DNA of 59,232 nt, taken from an uncultured Lachnospiraceae bacterium. GTDB taxonomy: Bacteria; Bacillota; Clostridia; Lachnospirales; Lachnospiraceae. The stretch spans positions 1 through 59,232 of the forward strand of contig CAMUAR010000017.1 of assembly GCA_947086895.1 (NCBI GenBank), in the 5' to 3' direction. This document shows, piece after piece, positions 45,585 through 55,703 of the stretch. The notes beneath the pieces were generated by a model. It had not been told where the DNA came from. It saw nothing but the letters and a program-made list of their open reading frames with translations, and ran no database searches. The translations under genes and the position numbers were made by a program. Within the stretch, counting starts at the first letter, position 1; each line of letters starts with the position of its first letter.

Positions 45585-45777
45585 GAAGATCAAACGCCGA
45601 AAATGTATCCTTGCAATTTTCCTTGTTTATCCTTATAATAAGCAGAAGGGTACAAAAGCAAAAATTCCTGAACAAAAAGCAGGATTGTTTTTGCATAAAA
45701 GGATTTTTGGCGTTGTTCTGTTTTTTTGATGGCGCTGTGTGTCGTCAAAACGCACAATTTTTAATTTAGGGGGCATT

Positions 45778-46683
45778 ATGAGTATTTCTGCAAACAAAAA
45801 ACAGAAATGGATCAATGAGCTTCGGCGAGCATTTTTCATTGTGTTCGGAAACTTGGTATATGCGATGATTGTCAGTTTATTTTTGCTGCCGTCCGGCTTG
45901 ATGACAAGCGGCACAACAGGAATTGCGCTGGTAGTAAACCATCTGACCGGTTTTTCAATTTCGATGTTTGTGCTTATTTTTAACGTTATTATGCTGCTGA
46001 TTGGCTGGTGGCTGCTTGGCAGAACCTTTGCGGTGACAACCGTTGCCAGTACACTGATTTATCCGGTTGCACTTGAAATTTGCAGGCGTATTGTCGGTGA
46101 TCTTGTAATTACGGACAATAAACTGCTCAGCACAATTTACGTCGGAGTTGGAGTCGGTGTAGCTTTGGGATTGGTTTTGCGCAGCGGCGCGTCAACCGGC
46201 GGTATGGATGTGCCGCCGCTTGTGTTGAATCGTTTTTTTCGAGTGCCAGTATCTGTAAGTCTGTATCTGTTTGATTTTTGTATTATGCTTGCTCAGGCAT
46301 TTTATAATCCAATTGAAAATGTATTGTATGGAATTTTATTGATTCTTTTAACTTCGATTGCTCTTGATAAAGTAATGCTTATGGGAACAACGCGGACAGA
46401 AGTAAAAATTATCAGCCGCCATACACGGGAAATTTGTGATGCAATTCTGACAAAACTTGACCGCGGCGTGACAATATTAAACGGGGAAGGCGGTTATCTT
46501 CACAAGGAAGCGCAGGTTGTATTCAGCGTTGTATCAAACCGCGAGCTTCCGCAGATTGAAAAGATTGTGCGCGGAATAGACCCGGAAAGTTTTATGGTTG
46601 TCAGCCGTGTCAGCGAAGTTTGGGGACGGGGATTTTCGATCAGTAAAAAGTATGTGCAGGATGAAAACAAAGGCGGAGTATGA
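45778..46683 (+). CDS. YitT family (DUF161/DUF2179) membrane protein
   Basis: 301 residues with five to six membrane helices (~15-200) starting with FFIVFGNLVYAMIVSLFLLP, GTTGIALVVNHLTG and STGGMDVPPLVLN, followed by a C-terminal DUF2179 cytoplasmic domain (~220-290; TRTEVKIISRHTREICDAIL, DPESFMVVSRVSEVWGRGF). The function of the family is unknown, though it is widespread in Firmicutes. Start with ttaggggg 5 nt upstream. The SDR gene begins 112 bp downstream. Confidence 0.94.
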   Translation: MSISANKKQKWINELRRAFFIVFGNLVYAMIVSLFLLPSGLMTSGTTGIALVVNHLTGFSISMFVLIFNVIMLLIGWWLLGRTFAVTTVASTLIYPVALEICRRIVGDLVITDNKLLSTIYVGVGVGVALGLVLRSGASTGGMDVPPLVLNRFFRVPVSVSLYLFDFCIMLAQAFYNPIENVLYGILLILLTSIALDKVMLMGTTRTEVKIISRHTREICDAILTKLDRGVTILNGEGGYLHKEAQVVFSVVSNRELPQIEKIVRGIDPESFMVVSRVSEVWGRGFSISKKYVQDENKGGV

Positions 46684-46794
46684 TCGCAAAACTTGTGGAG
46701 AATTTGTTGTCATAGCGTTACAGATTTATATAGAACGAATGTCAAGTTCGGCTCGCGCACCTGCGCAAAAAACACTTTGGAATGGGAGATTTTT

Positions 46795-47559
46795 ATGAAA
46801 AAGTATGCAGTGATTACAGGGGCAAGTTCCGGGATTGGAAAAGAATTTGCAAAGCGGCTTTCGGCGCGCGGCTATGCGCTTGTGCTTGTGGCAAGACGCG
46901 AGGAGCGATTAAAAGAGTTAGCGAAAAGATTAAAGACAGAATGTGAAATTGTCACAGCAGACCTGACGCAGAAAACAGAGTGCGAAAGACTTTGCGCGCT
47001 GCTGGAAGATAAGAAAGTTGAGGTATTGATCAATAATGCAGGGTTTGGGGAATGCGGTCAATTTTTAAAGACAGAGGAAAACAAAGAACTTGATATGATA
47101 CGGCTTAACATTGCTGCTCTGCACCTGCTTACCAAACGTATGGTGCAGCGGTTTCAAAAGCAGGGCAGAGGCTGGCTGCTCAATGTGGCATCCTCGGCAG
47201 GGCTGCTTCCAGCAGGACCTTATATGGCGACATACTATGCGACAAAAGCTTATGTGACAAGCCTGACGCGCGCAGTAGTCGCGGAACTTGCAGAGAAGAA
47301 AAGCCCTGTTTATATCGGTTGTCTATGCCCTGGACCAGTGAATACAGAGTTTAATACAGTTGCGAATGTGGAGTTTGCGCTTCGCGGTATTCGACCAGGC
47401 TATTGTGCTGGCTACGCGCTTCACCTTATGTTTGAAAAACGAAAAACAGTGATTGTGCCAACACTTACCATGAAACTTGCTGTTGTTTTTGGAAGGTTTT
47501 TGCCGCCGAAAGCAGTAATATTTCTTGCAGGAAAACAGCAGAAAAAGAAATTGTGTTAA
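46795..47559 (+). CDS. Short-chain dehydrogenase/reductase
   Basis: 254-residue Rossmann-fold oxidoreductase. Cofactor motif TGASSGIGKEFAKRL (about 9-23), VARREERLKEL (Arg favours NADP(H)), NNAGFGECG, and the catalytic set Ser in NVASSAGLLPAGPYM and YYATK. It lacks a signal peptide. Substrate is unknown, though this DltE/YqjQ-like type with GLLP is common. The start has gggag 6-7 nt upstream and follows YitT by 112 bp on the same strand. Confidence 0.92.
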   Translation: MKKYAVITGASSGIGKEFAKRLSARGYALVLVARREERLKELAKRLKTECEIVTADLTQKTECERLCALLEDKKVEVLINNAGFGECGQFLKTEENKELDMIRLNIAALHLLTKRMVQRFQKQGRGWLLNVASSAGLLPAGPYMATYYATKAYVTSLTRAVVAELAEKKSPVYIGCLCPGPVNTEFNTVANVEFALRGIRPGYCAGYALHLMFEKRKTVIVPTLTMKLAVVFGRFLPPKAVIFLAGKQQKKKLC

Positions 47560-47685
47560 TTTTTGGGATGGACTGCGCGCTAAGAAAATTCAGTGCAGAG
47601 AATCTTTCTGCAAAGCAAAAAATAAAACTACTTTATGAAAATACAGAAAAACAATATTGATTTTACAATGTAAAAAATAGCTGTT

Positions 47686-47725
47686 ACCGCAGAACATTCA
47701 CCGTGCAGGCTGGATGTTCTGCGGT
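47686..47725. terminator. Hairpin after the SDR gene
   Basis: Arms ACCGCAGAACAT and ATGTTCTGCGGT around a 16-nt loop. The T run lies on the minus-strand side (aacagctatttttt), and there is no minus-strand gene nearby. It may end readthrough or be a remnant. Confidence 0.45.
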
Positions 47726-47801
47726 GTTTGCGCGTGCAGACGGCAGAAATAAATTTTCAGACACACCCTAGTTACACACATACTTCAGAATGGAGATTAT
47801 T

Positions 47802-50800
47802 ATGAAACTTGGAAGACAGTGGGAACGGCGTTTTGAGATTTGGGATGAAGCATTTGAATCAAATATTTATAAAAAAATTGAAAGCGTAGATTTGGAAGGC
47901 TTTACGACGATGGAGTATCTGACGTGGAAAGAAGCGCAGAAAATGCGCTTTCGGAAATTTCCCGTGGGAACGTGCTGGGGGGCAAAATGGGAGTATGGCT
48001 GGTTCCGCACGAAAATTCGATTGTGGGATGAGAGAACGGCAGGAAAGAGGCTTGTGCTTCATCTGGGAGCAGGTTCAGAAATGCTGGTGTTTGTCAATCG
48101 AAAAGAGGCTGGTTCCATCGATGCAAAACATAAGTTTGTGGAACTTACTCCAAGCCATAATCTGGCGCAAGTGTATGAAGTTTATGCAGAAGTTTATGCG
48201 GGACATGGACCGAGAAAAGAAAGCGGCGGTATTTTTCCGCGCGATGCAGTACCTGTACCGGAGCCGCCAGAACAGCAGTGCGTAGTAAAAGAAAGTCATT
48301 ATGGGATATTTGACGAAGATTATTACCGTGTTTATGTGGATTATCATACACTTTACGGACTGTGGAAAGCGCTTCCAGAAAGCAGCCCGCGCTGTATAAA
48401 GATTGGGCAGGCATTGCAGGAATTTACCTGTACAGCAGATTTTGAGGCGGAGGAGCAAGCGCGGAAAGAAAGTGTTCTGCGGGCGCATAAACTGTTAAAA
48501 CCTCTTCTGGAAAAAAAGAACAGTGATACGGCAGCAGAGTATACAATATTTGGACAGTCTCATCTCGATTTGGTGTGGCTGTGGACATGGCAGGAAACAA
48601 AACGAAAATGTGCGAGAACTTACGCCAATCAGATCGCTTTGATGGAGCGATATCCAGATTATCGTTTTCTGCTCTGTGAACCTCCGATTTTAGAACATTT
48701 AAAAGAGCATTATCCAAAACTGTATTACTTAGTCAAAGAAAAAGTTGCTGCTGGCCGTATGATTCCAGAAGGTGCAGTCTATGTTGAATGCGATACTAAT
48801 ATGGCTGGAAGTGAGAGTCTTGTCAGACAGTTTATTGTCGGAAAACGATGGTTTTTGCAAGAATTTGGAGTGGATTCGAAACTTGCATGGCTGCCGGATA
48901 CCTTTGGATTTTCCGCCGCGCTTCCGCAGATTATGGCTGGATGCAGAGTTCCTTATTTTGCCACGCAGAAACTTTTGCGCTGTGATCCAGAATGCGAGCA
49001 ATTTCCATATAATATTTTTTGGTGGGAGGGAATTGACGGCACGAAAGTACTGTCGCATATTTATAAGGAATGCAACGCTAATTTTGAGCCGGAAGTTTTG
49101 GTACGGCGGTGGGAGGAGGATCGAAACCAGCGCCAGGAAATTGATGGTATGATGTTTCCGTTTGGATATGGGGACGGAGGCGGAGGTCCTACAGAACAGA
49201 TGGTGGATACAGCGTTAAGGTGCCGTGATTTAGAGGGGCTGCCAAGGTGCAGAATGGAATCTCCAACAGCGTTTTTTGAGCGGCTTTCTGCAAAAGATAT
49301 AAAAAATACTTATTATGGAGAACTGTATCTTGCATGGCATCGCGGAACTTACACCGCGCAGGCGAAAATAAAAAAAGGAGTTCGCAGGGCGGAATATGCG
49401 TTGCGGGAAGCAGAATATCTTGCGGGGCTTTTGCGGCTTACAGGCAAACATTACAGCGCGCAGACAGCAAGTACATATAAAAAAGAAGATAATACCGTTT
49501 ATAACTTGCCGGAAGATGAGAAATCGTTGATGGAGAAAATAGATGCTCTGTGGCGCAAGCTGTTATTTCAGGAATTTCATGATATTCTTCCAGGAAGTTC
49601 GATCCAGAGGGCGAACAAAGAAGCAGTCGAAGCTTTAGAGCAGGTAGAACATGAGAGCAGACAACTGGCAGAAGCACTTTTATATATTTTAGCGGAAGGG
49701 GAAGCGGTGTTTAATTCTTTAAGCTGGGAGCGCGCGTATCGAAAAATGACGCTGCCTTCCTGCGGGTATATGAAAACAGCCGGTGAAATACCGGAGATTT
49801 TGCAGCCTGTAGAACAGTCGGCAAAAAAAACAATTTGTGCTGCGGGTGTGCCTTCACGAAAAGGCGGTCTTATCATACAAAATAATTTTTATCATGCGGA
49901 AGTAGATTGTTTTGGTCGGATTGTTCATCTGACAGATCAGAACAGCGGTTATGAGTATGCAAAGGAAGCCTTAAATGATTGGAAACTTTACCGCGATGTC
50001 AATGTGGACTATGATGCGTGGGAACTGGGAAGAATGTATGAAAGAATGGAAGAAGAGCTTGCAGGTGCAACAGAGATTCATGTAAAACAATCGGAAGAAG
50101 AAGTGCAGGTAGAAATTTCCCGCAAGGAAGCAAATTTTACATCGCATCAGGTGATACATTTTTTTGCGGACACACCGAGAATTGATTTTGAAACAACAAT
50201 GGATTGGCGCGAGCGACATAAAATATTGAAGGTGGATTTTCCTACTGCGGTTTATACAAAGGAGGTGTTGGAAGAAATTCAATTTGGTTATCTGAAACGT
50301 CCGACACACAGATCCAGACAGTATGAAAAGGATTTGTATGAAACATGTCATCATAAGTATGCCGTTCTTACCGATGGGGAAAATGGTTTTGCTGTGTTAA
50401 ATAATTGTAAATATGGTATTTCTGCGCAGGACAGCAGGCTTTCTCTGACCCTTCTGCGCTCGCCGGTACTGCCGGATATGAATGCGGATCAGGGAGAACA
50501 TACATTCGGTTATTCCATTTTATTGTTTCACGGTCCATTTACGGAAAGCAGAGTTTTGGAAGAAGCTTACGAGCGCAATATCGAAGTTACAGATATCAGC
50601 TCCGGGAACAAAGCAGTGCAGACAGTTTCTTTTTTCCGGCTTGAAGGCGGTCATGCTGTGATTGAAACATTAAAACCAGCTTACGACGAGGAGAATGGTA
50701 TTGTGCTGCGAATGTACGAGGCGAAAGGCTGCGCCGGGTATACAAAACTTATCTTGCCGCCGCAAGTAAAACATGCTTACGTCTGCAATATGCTGGAGGA

Positions 50801-50906
50801 AAAGGAAAGCGGAAAAAAACTGGAAATTGCGGATAATGCAATTAAGCTGTATTTCCGCCCATTTGAGATAAAGACTGTTTTGCTTGAAACTTGCACCGAA
50901 GAATAA
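47802..50906 (+). CDS. Alpha-mannosidase, glycoside hydrolase family 38
   Basis: 1034 residues, without signal peptide, so cytosolic. The zinc/active-site motif HLDLVWLWTW (His254, Asp256) and the nucleophile Asp366 in AWLPDTFGFSAALPQIM are present, with EGAVYVECDTNMAGSESLVR between. Further on come the family's central helical domain and C-terminal beta-sandwiches. It hydrolyses terminal alpha-mannosides. The length is typical of bacterial GH38 enzymes (about 1000-1040). The start at 47802 (MKLGRQWERR) has ggag 8 nt upstream; the ATG at 47790 is less likely. No transporter or glycan genes flank it. It could degrade mannosides taken up by the importer at 9.7-14.4 kb, but nothing in the sequence shows this. 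Confidence 0.93.
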   Translation: MKLGRQWERRFEIWDEAFESNIYKKIESVDLEGFTTMEYLTWKEAQKMRFRKFPVGTCWGAKWEYGWFRTKIRLWDERTAGKRLVLHLGAGSEMLVFVNRKEAGSIDAKHKFVELTPSHNLAQVYEVYAEVYAGHGPRKESGGIFPRDAVPVPEPPEQQCVVKESHYGIFDEDYYRVYVDYHTLYGLWKALPESSPRCIKIGQALQEFTCTADFEAEEQARKESVLRAHKLLKPLLEKKNSDTAAEYTIFGQSHLDLVWLWTWQETKRKCARTYANQIALMERYPDYRFLLCEPPILEHLKEHYPKLYYLVKEKVAAGRMIPEGAVYVECDTNMAGSESLVRQFIVGKRWFLQEFGVDSKLAWLPDTFGFSAALPQIMAGCRVPYFATQKLLRCDPECEQFPYNIFWWEGIDGTKVLSHIYKECNANFEPEVLVRRWEEDRNQRQEIDGMMFPFGYGDGGGGPTEQMVDTALRCRDLEGLPRCRMESPTAFFERLSAKDIKNTYYGELYLAWHRGTYTAQAKIKKGVRRAEYALREAEYLAGLLRLTGKHYSAQTASTYKKEDNTVYNLPEDEKSLMEKIDALWRKLLFQEFHDILPGSSIQRANKEAVEALEQVEHESRQLAEALLYILAEGEAVFNSLSWERAYRKMTLPSCGYMKTAGEIPEILQPVEQSAKKTICAAGVPSRKGGLIIQNNFYHAEVDCFGRIVHLTDQNSGYEYAKEALNDWKLYRDVNVDYDAWELGRMYERMEEELAGATEIHVKQSEEEVQVEISRKEANFTSHQVIHFFADTPRIDFETTMDWRERHKILKVDFPTAVYTKEVLEEIQFGYLKRPTHRSRQYEKDLYETCHHKYAVLTDGENGFAVLNNCKYGISAQDSRLSLTLLRSPVLPDMNADQGEHTFGYSILLFHGPFTESRVLEEAYERNIEVTDISSGNKAVQTVSFFRLEGGHAVIETLKPAYDEENGIVLRMYEAKGCAGYTKLILPPQVKHAYVCNMLEEKESGKKLEIADNAIKLYFRPFEIKTVLLETCTEE

Positions 50907-51100
50907 ACGGTATACCGCGATCAATGATATGAAAAATTTCTGTGCAGCTGCGCTGGACGGTTTTAACCGCCCGGCGCACGAGCAGGGCAAAAGAAACCTT
51001 CCCCGCTCGATTCTATAAAACAAGGGATCGTGTTTTTGATAAAAATTTACAAGGCTCCTTCTGCAGCTGAAAACTTGCGGAAGACGAAAGGATTTTATTT

Positions 51101-51673
51101 ATGAAAATTATTATCGGACTTGGAAATCCGACAAGAGAGTATGAGGCGACAAGACATAATATCGGTTTTGACGCGGTGACAAGATTATGCGACGATTACA
51201 ATATACGAATGGATACCAGGCAGCATAAAGCACTGTGTGGGAAAGGGTATATTGGAGGAGAAAAAGTTTTGCTTGTACAGCCGCAGACCTATATGAACCT
51301 GAGCGGAGAAAGCGTGCGGTCAGCCGCAGACTTTTATAAAGTGGAGGCGGAGGATCTTATTGTGCTGTGCGATGATATCAATTTGGAAGTTGGTCAGCTG
51401 CGCGTGCGTCCAAAGGGGAGCGCAGGAGGACACAATGGTCTGAAGAATATTATTTTGCATCTTGGTACTCAGGAATTTACGCGCATTCGTATCGGGGTCG
51501 GTGAAAAACCGGAAGGATGGGATTTGGCGGATTATGTACTTGGGCGTTTTACAAAAGAGGAGAACGAAATATTGCGTGAAACGCTTGGCAGAGTGTCAAA
51601 AGCATGTGAAAAGATTATTGTGGAAGGGGTAGATTCGGCGATGAACGAGTTTAACCGAAAGAAAGTACAATAG
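51101..51673 (+). CDS. pth: Peptidyl-tRNA hydrolase
   Basis: 190-residue enzyme that recycles peptidyl-tRNA. The catalytic His19 lies in ATRHNIGFDAV, Asn9 in GLGNPTREYE, and the other active-site residues in DDINLEVGQLRVRPKGSAGG (about 90-109). GGHNGLKNI follows. Length is normal. aaagga precedes the ATG by about 9 nt. mfd follows at 177 bp, a usual order in Clostridia. Confidence 0.97.
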   Translation: MKIIIGLGNPTREYEATRHNIGFDAVTRLCDDYNIRMDTRQHKALCGKGYIGGEKVLLVQPQTYMNLSGESVRSAADFYKVEAEDLIVLCDDINLEVGQLRVRPKGSAGGHNGLKNIILHLGTQEFTRIRIGVGEKPEGWDLADYVLGRFTKEENEILRETLGRVSKACEKIIVEGVDSAMNEFNRKKVQ

Positions 51674-51850
51674 TTAAAGTATTTTTAATAATCATTTCCC
51701 AGCTCTATGTTTAAAGAATTTGGCAAAAGCATAAAATTAAGAATACGGAATGGATTCTTGCAGTTTGTATAAAGATTTCGACAAGTGCATAGAATCAGCA
51801 AAACGAAAGATTTTGGATTATAATATTTTGGCAGAAGGATGGAGGCAAGT

Positions 51851-54800
51851 ATGCAGACATTTTACCAACCACTGTACGGCTATGAAGAATTTAAGGCATT
51901 GCAGGAAGCGATTCAGAAAAAAAAGCTGCCTGTGCAGGTGGCAGGATGTATCGATTCACAAAAGTGCCATTTGATGTGCGCGGCAGCCCAGGGAATTCCA
52001 AATCGATTGATTATTACGCACAATGAACTGCGTGCAAAAGAAATTTATGAGGATTGCAGGCTGTATGGTCGTGAGGTTTATTTGTATCCAGCGAAAGATA
52101 TTATCTTTTTTTCGGCAGATATCCATGGGAATGCCATTATAAAAGAACGTTTGAAAATTCTGCGCAGAATAATGGAAAAAGAGCCAGTTACAGTGGTTAC
52201 CACAATCGACGGTGGCATGGATAAAGTGCTGCCGTTAAATTATCTGTGGGAAAACTGCATACAGATCAAAAACAGCGGAGTGCTTGATCTTGAACTTCTG
52301 CAAAAACAGCTTGTCAAACTTGGCTATAAACATCAGACGCAAGTTGAGGGTGCAGGGGAGTTTGCTGTGCGCGGCGGGATTATTGATATTTTTCCCTTGA
52401 CGGACGAAGTTCCGGTGCGTATTGAATTGTGGGGAGATGAAGTAGACTCTATACGTTCGTTTGATGCGGCAAGCCAGCGCTCTATTGAAAATCTTGAAGA
52501 AATCCGACTTTATCCGGCGTCGGAGTTTGTTTTGGATGAAGAGACAAAAAAGAAGGGACTTGCGGCGATTGATAAAGAACTTCAGGAATTTACAAACAAT
52601 CTGCGCAGGAATATGAAAACGGAAGAAGCAGCGCGTATTCGAAATACGGTGGAAGAATTTAAAGAGAATCTTTCGTACTGTCAGGGAAGCGTTGGACTGG
52701 ACAGTTATGTTAATTATTTTTTCGACCATACAGTTTCTTTTTTTGATTATTTTTCCGGTGACGATGCTGTAATTTATTTGGATGAACCAGCAAGAATTAT
52801 AGAAAAAGGGGAGGCGGTGATCACAGAATTTTCTGAGAGTATGTCCAGCCGACTGGAAAAAGGCTATATTCTTCCAGGGCATACCGATGTGATTTTTGAC
52901 TATAAGGAGCTGCTGGCTGGCGTGATGAATGCAAATGCAGTTTTGCTTACTATGCTGGAGCAGCGGATTGACAAACTTTTGGTGAAAAACCGTTTTAGTT
53001 TAACGGTAAAGTCAGTAAACCCGTACAATAATAATTTCGAACTTCTTGTAAAAGATTTAAAGGCATGGAAAAAAAGCGGCTACCGTGTAATTCTTTTATC
53101 TGGTTCAAGAACGCGCGCCGAGAGGCTTGCCGAGGATTTGCGCGACAGCGGACTCACCGCGTTTTTCAGCGACGATAGAAACAGGCTTGTGCAGAACGGG
53201 GAAATTTTGGTAACGCAGGGGAATACGCACCGGGGATTTGAATATCCGCTTGTGAAATTTGTCGTAATTTCGGAGGGGGATATTTTTGGCGCGGCAAAAA
53301 AAACAAAGCGAAAAAAGCTTAAGGCTTATGAAGGAAGCAAGATTTCTGATTTTTCCGACCTGAATATCGGAGATTATGTTGTACATGAAAATCATGGGCT
53401 TGGAATCTACCGTGGAATTGAGAAAATTACTGTGGATAAAGTGACAAAAGATTATATTAAAATCGAGTATGCAGCTGGGGGAGCACTTTATATTTTGGCG
53501 ACTGGGCTTGATGTGATCCAGAAGTATGCCAGTGCAAACACGCGCAAGCCAAAGCTGAATAAGCTGAATTCCATAGAATGGAAAACAACAAAAGCAAAGG
53601 CGCGCAGCGCAGTGAAAAATATTGCGGCGGAACTTGTGGAATTGTATGCATTGCGGCAGTCAAGGAAAGGGTTTCCTTTTTCTGTGGATGATACATGGCA
53701 GCGGGAGTTTGAAGAATTATTTCCTTATGAAGAGACAGACGACCAGATTCGCGCGATTGAAGAAACAAAGCGGGATATGGAAAGCACGCGGATTATGGAT
53801 CGGCTTGTCTGCGGAGACGTCGGTTATGGAAAAACAGAAATTGCGATCCGCGCTGCTTTTAAAGCAGTGCTTGATAAAAAACAGGTTGTGTTTCTTGTGC
53901 CTACCACAATTCTTGCACAGCAGCATTATAATACATTTACGCAGCGCATGAAAGATTTTGCGGTGAATATCGAGGTGCTTTCCAGATTCCGCACTCCGGC
54001 GGAACAGAAAAAAATCTTGGCTGGCGTAACAAAAGGGGATGTGGATATTTTAATTGGAACACATCGGGTATTGTCAAAAGATATCAAATTTAAAGATTTA
54101 GGGCTTTTAATTATTGATGAAGAACAGCGTTTCGGCGTGGCGCACAAGGAGAAAGTCAAACAGATCAAAGGGGATGTGGATGTGCTGACGCTCACGGCAA
54201 CGCCGATTCCAAGAACGCTGCATATGAGCCTTGTCGGTATTCGGGATATGAGTGTGCTGGAAGAGCCGCCAGTGGACCGAATGCCGATTCAGACATTTGT
54301 GCTGGAACATAATGATGAGATGATACGCGAGGCGGTCAATAGAGAACTTGCGCGGGGCGGTCAGGTTTATTATGTCTACAATCGTGTAAATGGGATTGAC
54401 GAGATTGCGGCAGCGGTGCAGCGTTTAGTGCCGGAAGCAAATGTAGCTTATGCACACGGGCAGATGGGGGAACGGCAGCTCGAAAAAATTATGTTTGAGT
54501 TTATCAACGGCGAAGTGGATGTGTTGGTTTCGACAACAATTATTGAAACAGGACTGGATATCTCAAATGTCAATACGATGATTATTGACGATGCAGATCA
54601 GCTTGGACTTTCCCAATTATATCAATTAAGAGGGCGCGTTGGGCGTTCCAGCCGGACTGCTTACGCTTTTTTGATGTACAAGCGCGACAAAATGTTAAAA
54701 GAGATAGCTGAGAAACGGCTTCAGGCGATCAGAGAATTTACGGAGCTTGGTTCCGGCTTTAAGATTGCAATGCGCGATCTGGAAATCCGCGGTGCAGGAA

Positions 54801-55393
54801 ATTTGCTCGGCGCAGAACAGAGCGGGCATATTGAAGCGGTTGGTTATGATTTGTATTGCAAAATGCTGAATGAGGCGATCAAGGGAATGAAGGACGGCGT
54901 GGAAGCGGAGGAAAACTTTGAAACTTCCATTGACCTTCCTCTGGATGCGTATATTCCGGCGTCCTACATTAAAAACGAGCTGCAAAAATTGGATATGTAT
55001 AAGCGTGTGGCAGGGATTGAAACAATGGAAGAACTGGAAGATTTGCAGGAAGAATTTTTAGACCGGTTCGGAGATCCGCCGAAATCCGTGCAGAATTTAT
55101 TGAAAGTAGCACTGCTAAAATCCAAAGCACATGCAGTTTATTTGGTAAATATTGAACAAAAAGAAGGAGAATTATGGCTTACGCCTTACGCGCGCGCAAA
55201 GTATAAAGTTGAAAAGATACCAGATTTGTTAAAAGCCTATGAACCATTGCTGCAATTTAAAAAGAATGCGCTCTGTTTTGAATACCGCCTGCCAAAAGCA
55301 GCGCGGAAAAACGGCGTGCCAACAGCGCAGGAAGGGGAGATTGCGCTGAATTATGCACAGACGTTGGTCGATGATTTTACAATGCTTTTATAG
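51851..55393 (+). CDS. mfd: Transcription-repair coupling factor
   Basis: 1180-residue SF2 translocase that displaces RNA polymerase stalled at DNA damage and recruits UvrA. N-terminal UvrB-homology module (~1-330), then CarD-like RNA-polymerase-interaction domain (DLNIGDYVVHENHGLGIYRG, ~510), then helicase lobes with Walker A DVGYGKTE (~655), DEEQRFG (~757) and TATPIPRTL, and the TRG motif region near 910-960. The C-terminal D7 domain is present. The start at 51851 has ggagg 5 nt upstream, against an in-frame ATG at 51839. Followed by a terminator that contains a mobile-element end. Confidence 0.97.
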   Translation: MQTFYQPLYGYEEFKALQEAIQKKKLPVQVAGCIDSQKCHLMCAAAQGIPNRLIITHNELRAKEIYEDCRLYGREVYLYPAKDIIFFSADIHGNAIIKERLKILRRIMEKEPVTVVTTIDGGMDKVLPLNYLWENCIQIKNSGVLDLELLQKQLVKLGYKHQTQVEGAGEFAVRGGIIDIFPLTDEVPVRIELWGDEVDSIRSFDAASQRSIENLEEIRLYPASEFVLDEETKKKGLAAIDKELQEFTNNLRRNMKTEEAARIRNTVEEFKENLSYCQGSVGLDSYVNYFFDHTVSFFDYFSGDDAVIYLDEPARIIEKGEAVITEFSESMSSRLEKGYILPGHTDVIFDYKELLAGVMNANAVLLTMLEQRIDKLLVKNRFSLTVKSVNPYNNNFELLVKDLKAWKKSGYRVILLSGSRTRAERLAEDLRDSGLTAFFSDDRNRLVQNGEILVTQGNTHRGFEYPLVKFVVISEGDIFGAAKKTKRKKLKAYEGSKISDFSDLNIGDYVVHENHGLGIYRGIEKITVDKVTKDYIKIEYAAGGALYILATGLDVIQKYASANTRKPKLNKLNSIEWKTTKAKARSAVKNIAAELVELYALRQSRKGFPFSVDDTWQREFEELFPYEETDDQIRAIEETKRDMESTRIMDRLVCGDVGYGKTEIAIRAAFKAVLDKKQVVFLVPTTILAQQHYNTFTQRMKDFAVNIEVLSRFRTPAEQKKILAGVTKGDVDILIGTHRVLSKDIKFKDLGLLIIDEEQRFGVAHKEKVKQIKGDVDVLTLTATPIPRTLHMSLVGIRDMSVLEEPPVDRMPIQTFVLEHNDEMIREAVNRELARGGQVYYVYNRVNGIDEIAAAVQRLVPEANVAYAHGQMGERQLEKIMFEFINGEVDVLVSTTIIETGLDISNVNTMIIDDADQLGLSQLYQLRGRVGRSSRTAYAFLMYKRDKMLKEIAEKRLQAIREFTELGSGFKIAMRDLEIRGAGNLLGAEQSGHIEAVGYDLYCKMLNEAIKGMKDGVEAEENFETSIDLPLDAYIPASYIKNELQKLDMYKRVAGIETMEELEDLQEEFLDRFGDPPKSVQNLLKVALLKSKAHAVYLVNIEQKEGELWLTPYARAKYKVEKIPDLLKAYEPLLQFKKNALCFEYRLPKAARKNGVPTAQEGEIALNYAQTLVDDFTMLL

Positions 55394-55498
55394 TTTTTAT
55401 ACGGTTTTACCCTGTTTTGGAAAATTGAAAGATCCATCCGATTGCTCTAGTTTTCATATAAGATTTAAAAAGCTTTGAATTTTGAAATTATCCCAAAG

Positions 55499-55572
55499 AC
55501 CTGTTAGCTATGCGCCGTAAAGCCCCTGCCTTTAGGCATGGGGAGTGTCAAAGAATAGTAACAGGTTTTTTT
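55499..55572 (+). terminator. mfd terminator split by an IS200/IS605-like end
   Basis: The outer arms ACCTGTTA (55499-55506) and TAACAGGT (55559-55566) followed by TTTTTTT form a rho-independent terminator. Its loop holds 52 nt that resemble an IS605-group end, see the next feature. The nearest gene upstream is mfd, 105 bp away. Confidence 0.6.
55507..55558. mobile_element. Solo IS200/IS605-type right-end-like sequence
   Basis: Contains AAAGCCCCTGCCTTTAGGCA then TGGGGAGTGTCAA, a pattern common at the ends of IS605-group (tnpB-bearing) elements in Firmicutes. It can fold as CCCCTGCCT/AGGCATGGGG with one bulge. No transposase or left end is near; it is probably a deletion scar. Confidence 0.45.
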
Positions 55573-55703
55573 CTCCTTCCTCTTGGCATGTTTGAATTCC
55601 TCTGTTATAATGGCGATAGCGTTTAAAACAAGATCTTTGCAGATTCATTTGTTTTAGACCATAGGGAGTTTTATGTAAGACGCGCACAGGAAAAGGGGTT
55701 TTT

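Noticed and set aside
50930..50985. GC-rich hairpin after the mannosidase gene as a terminator
   Set aside because: No T run follows on either strand and pairing is interrupted, so it was not called.
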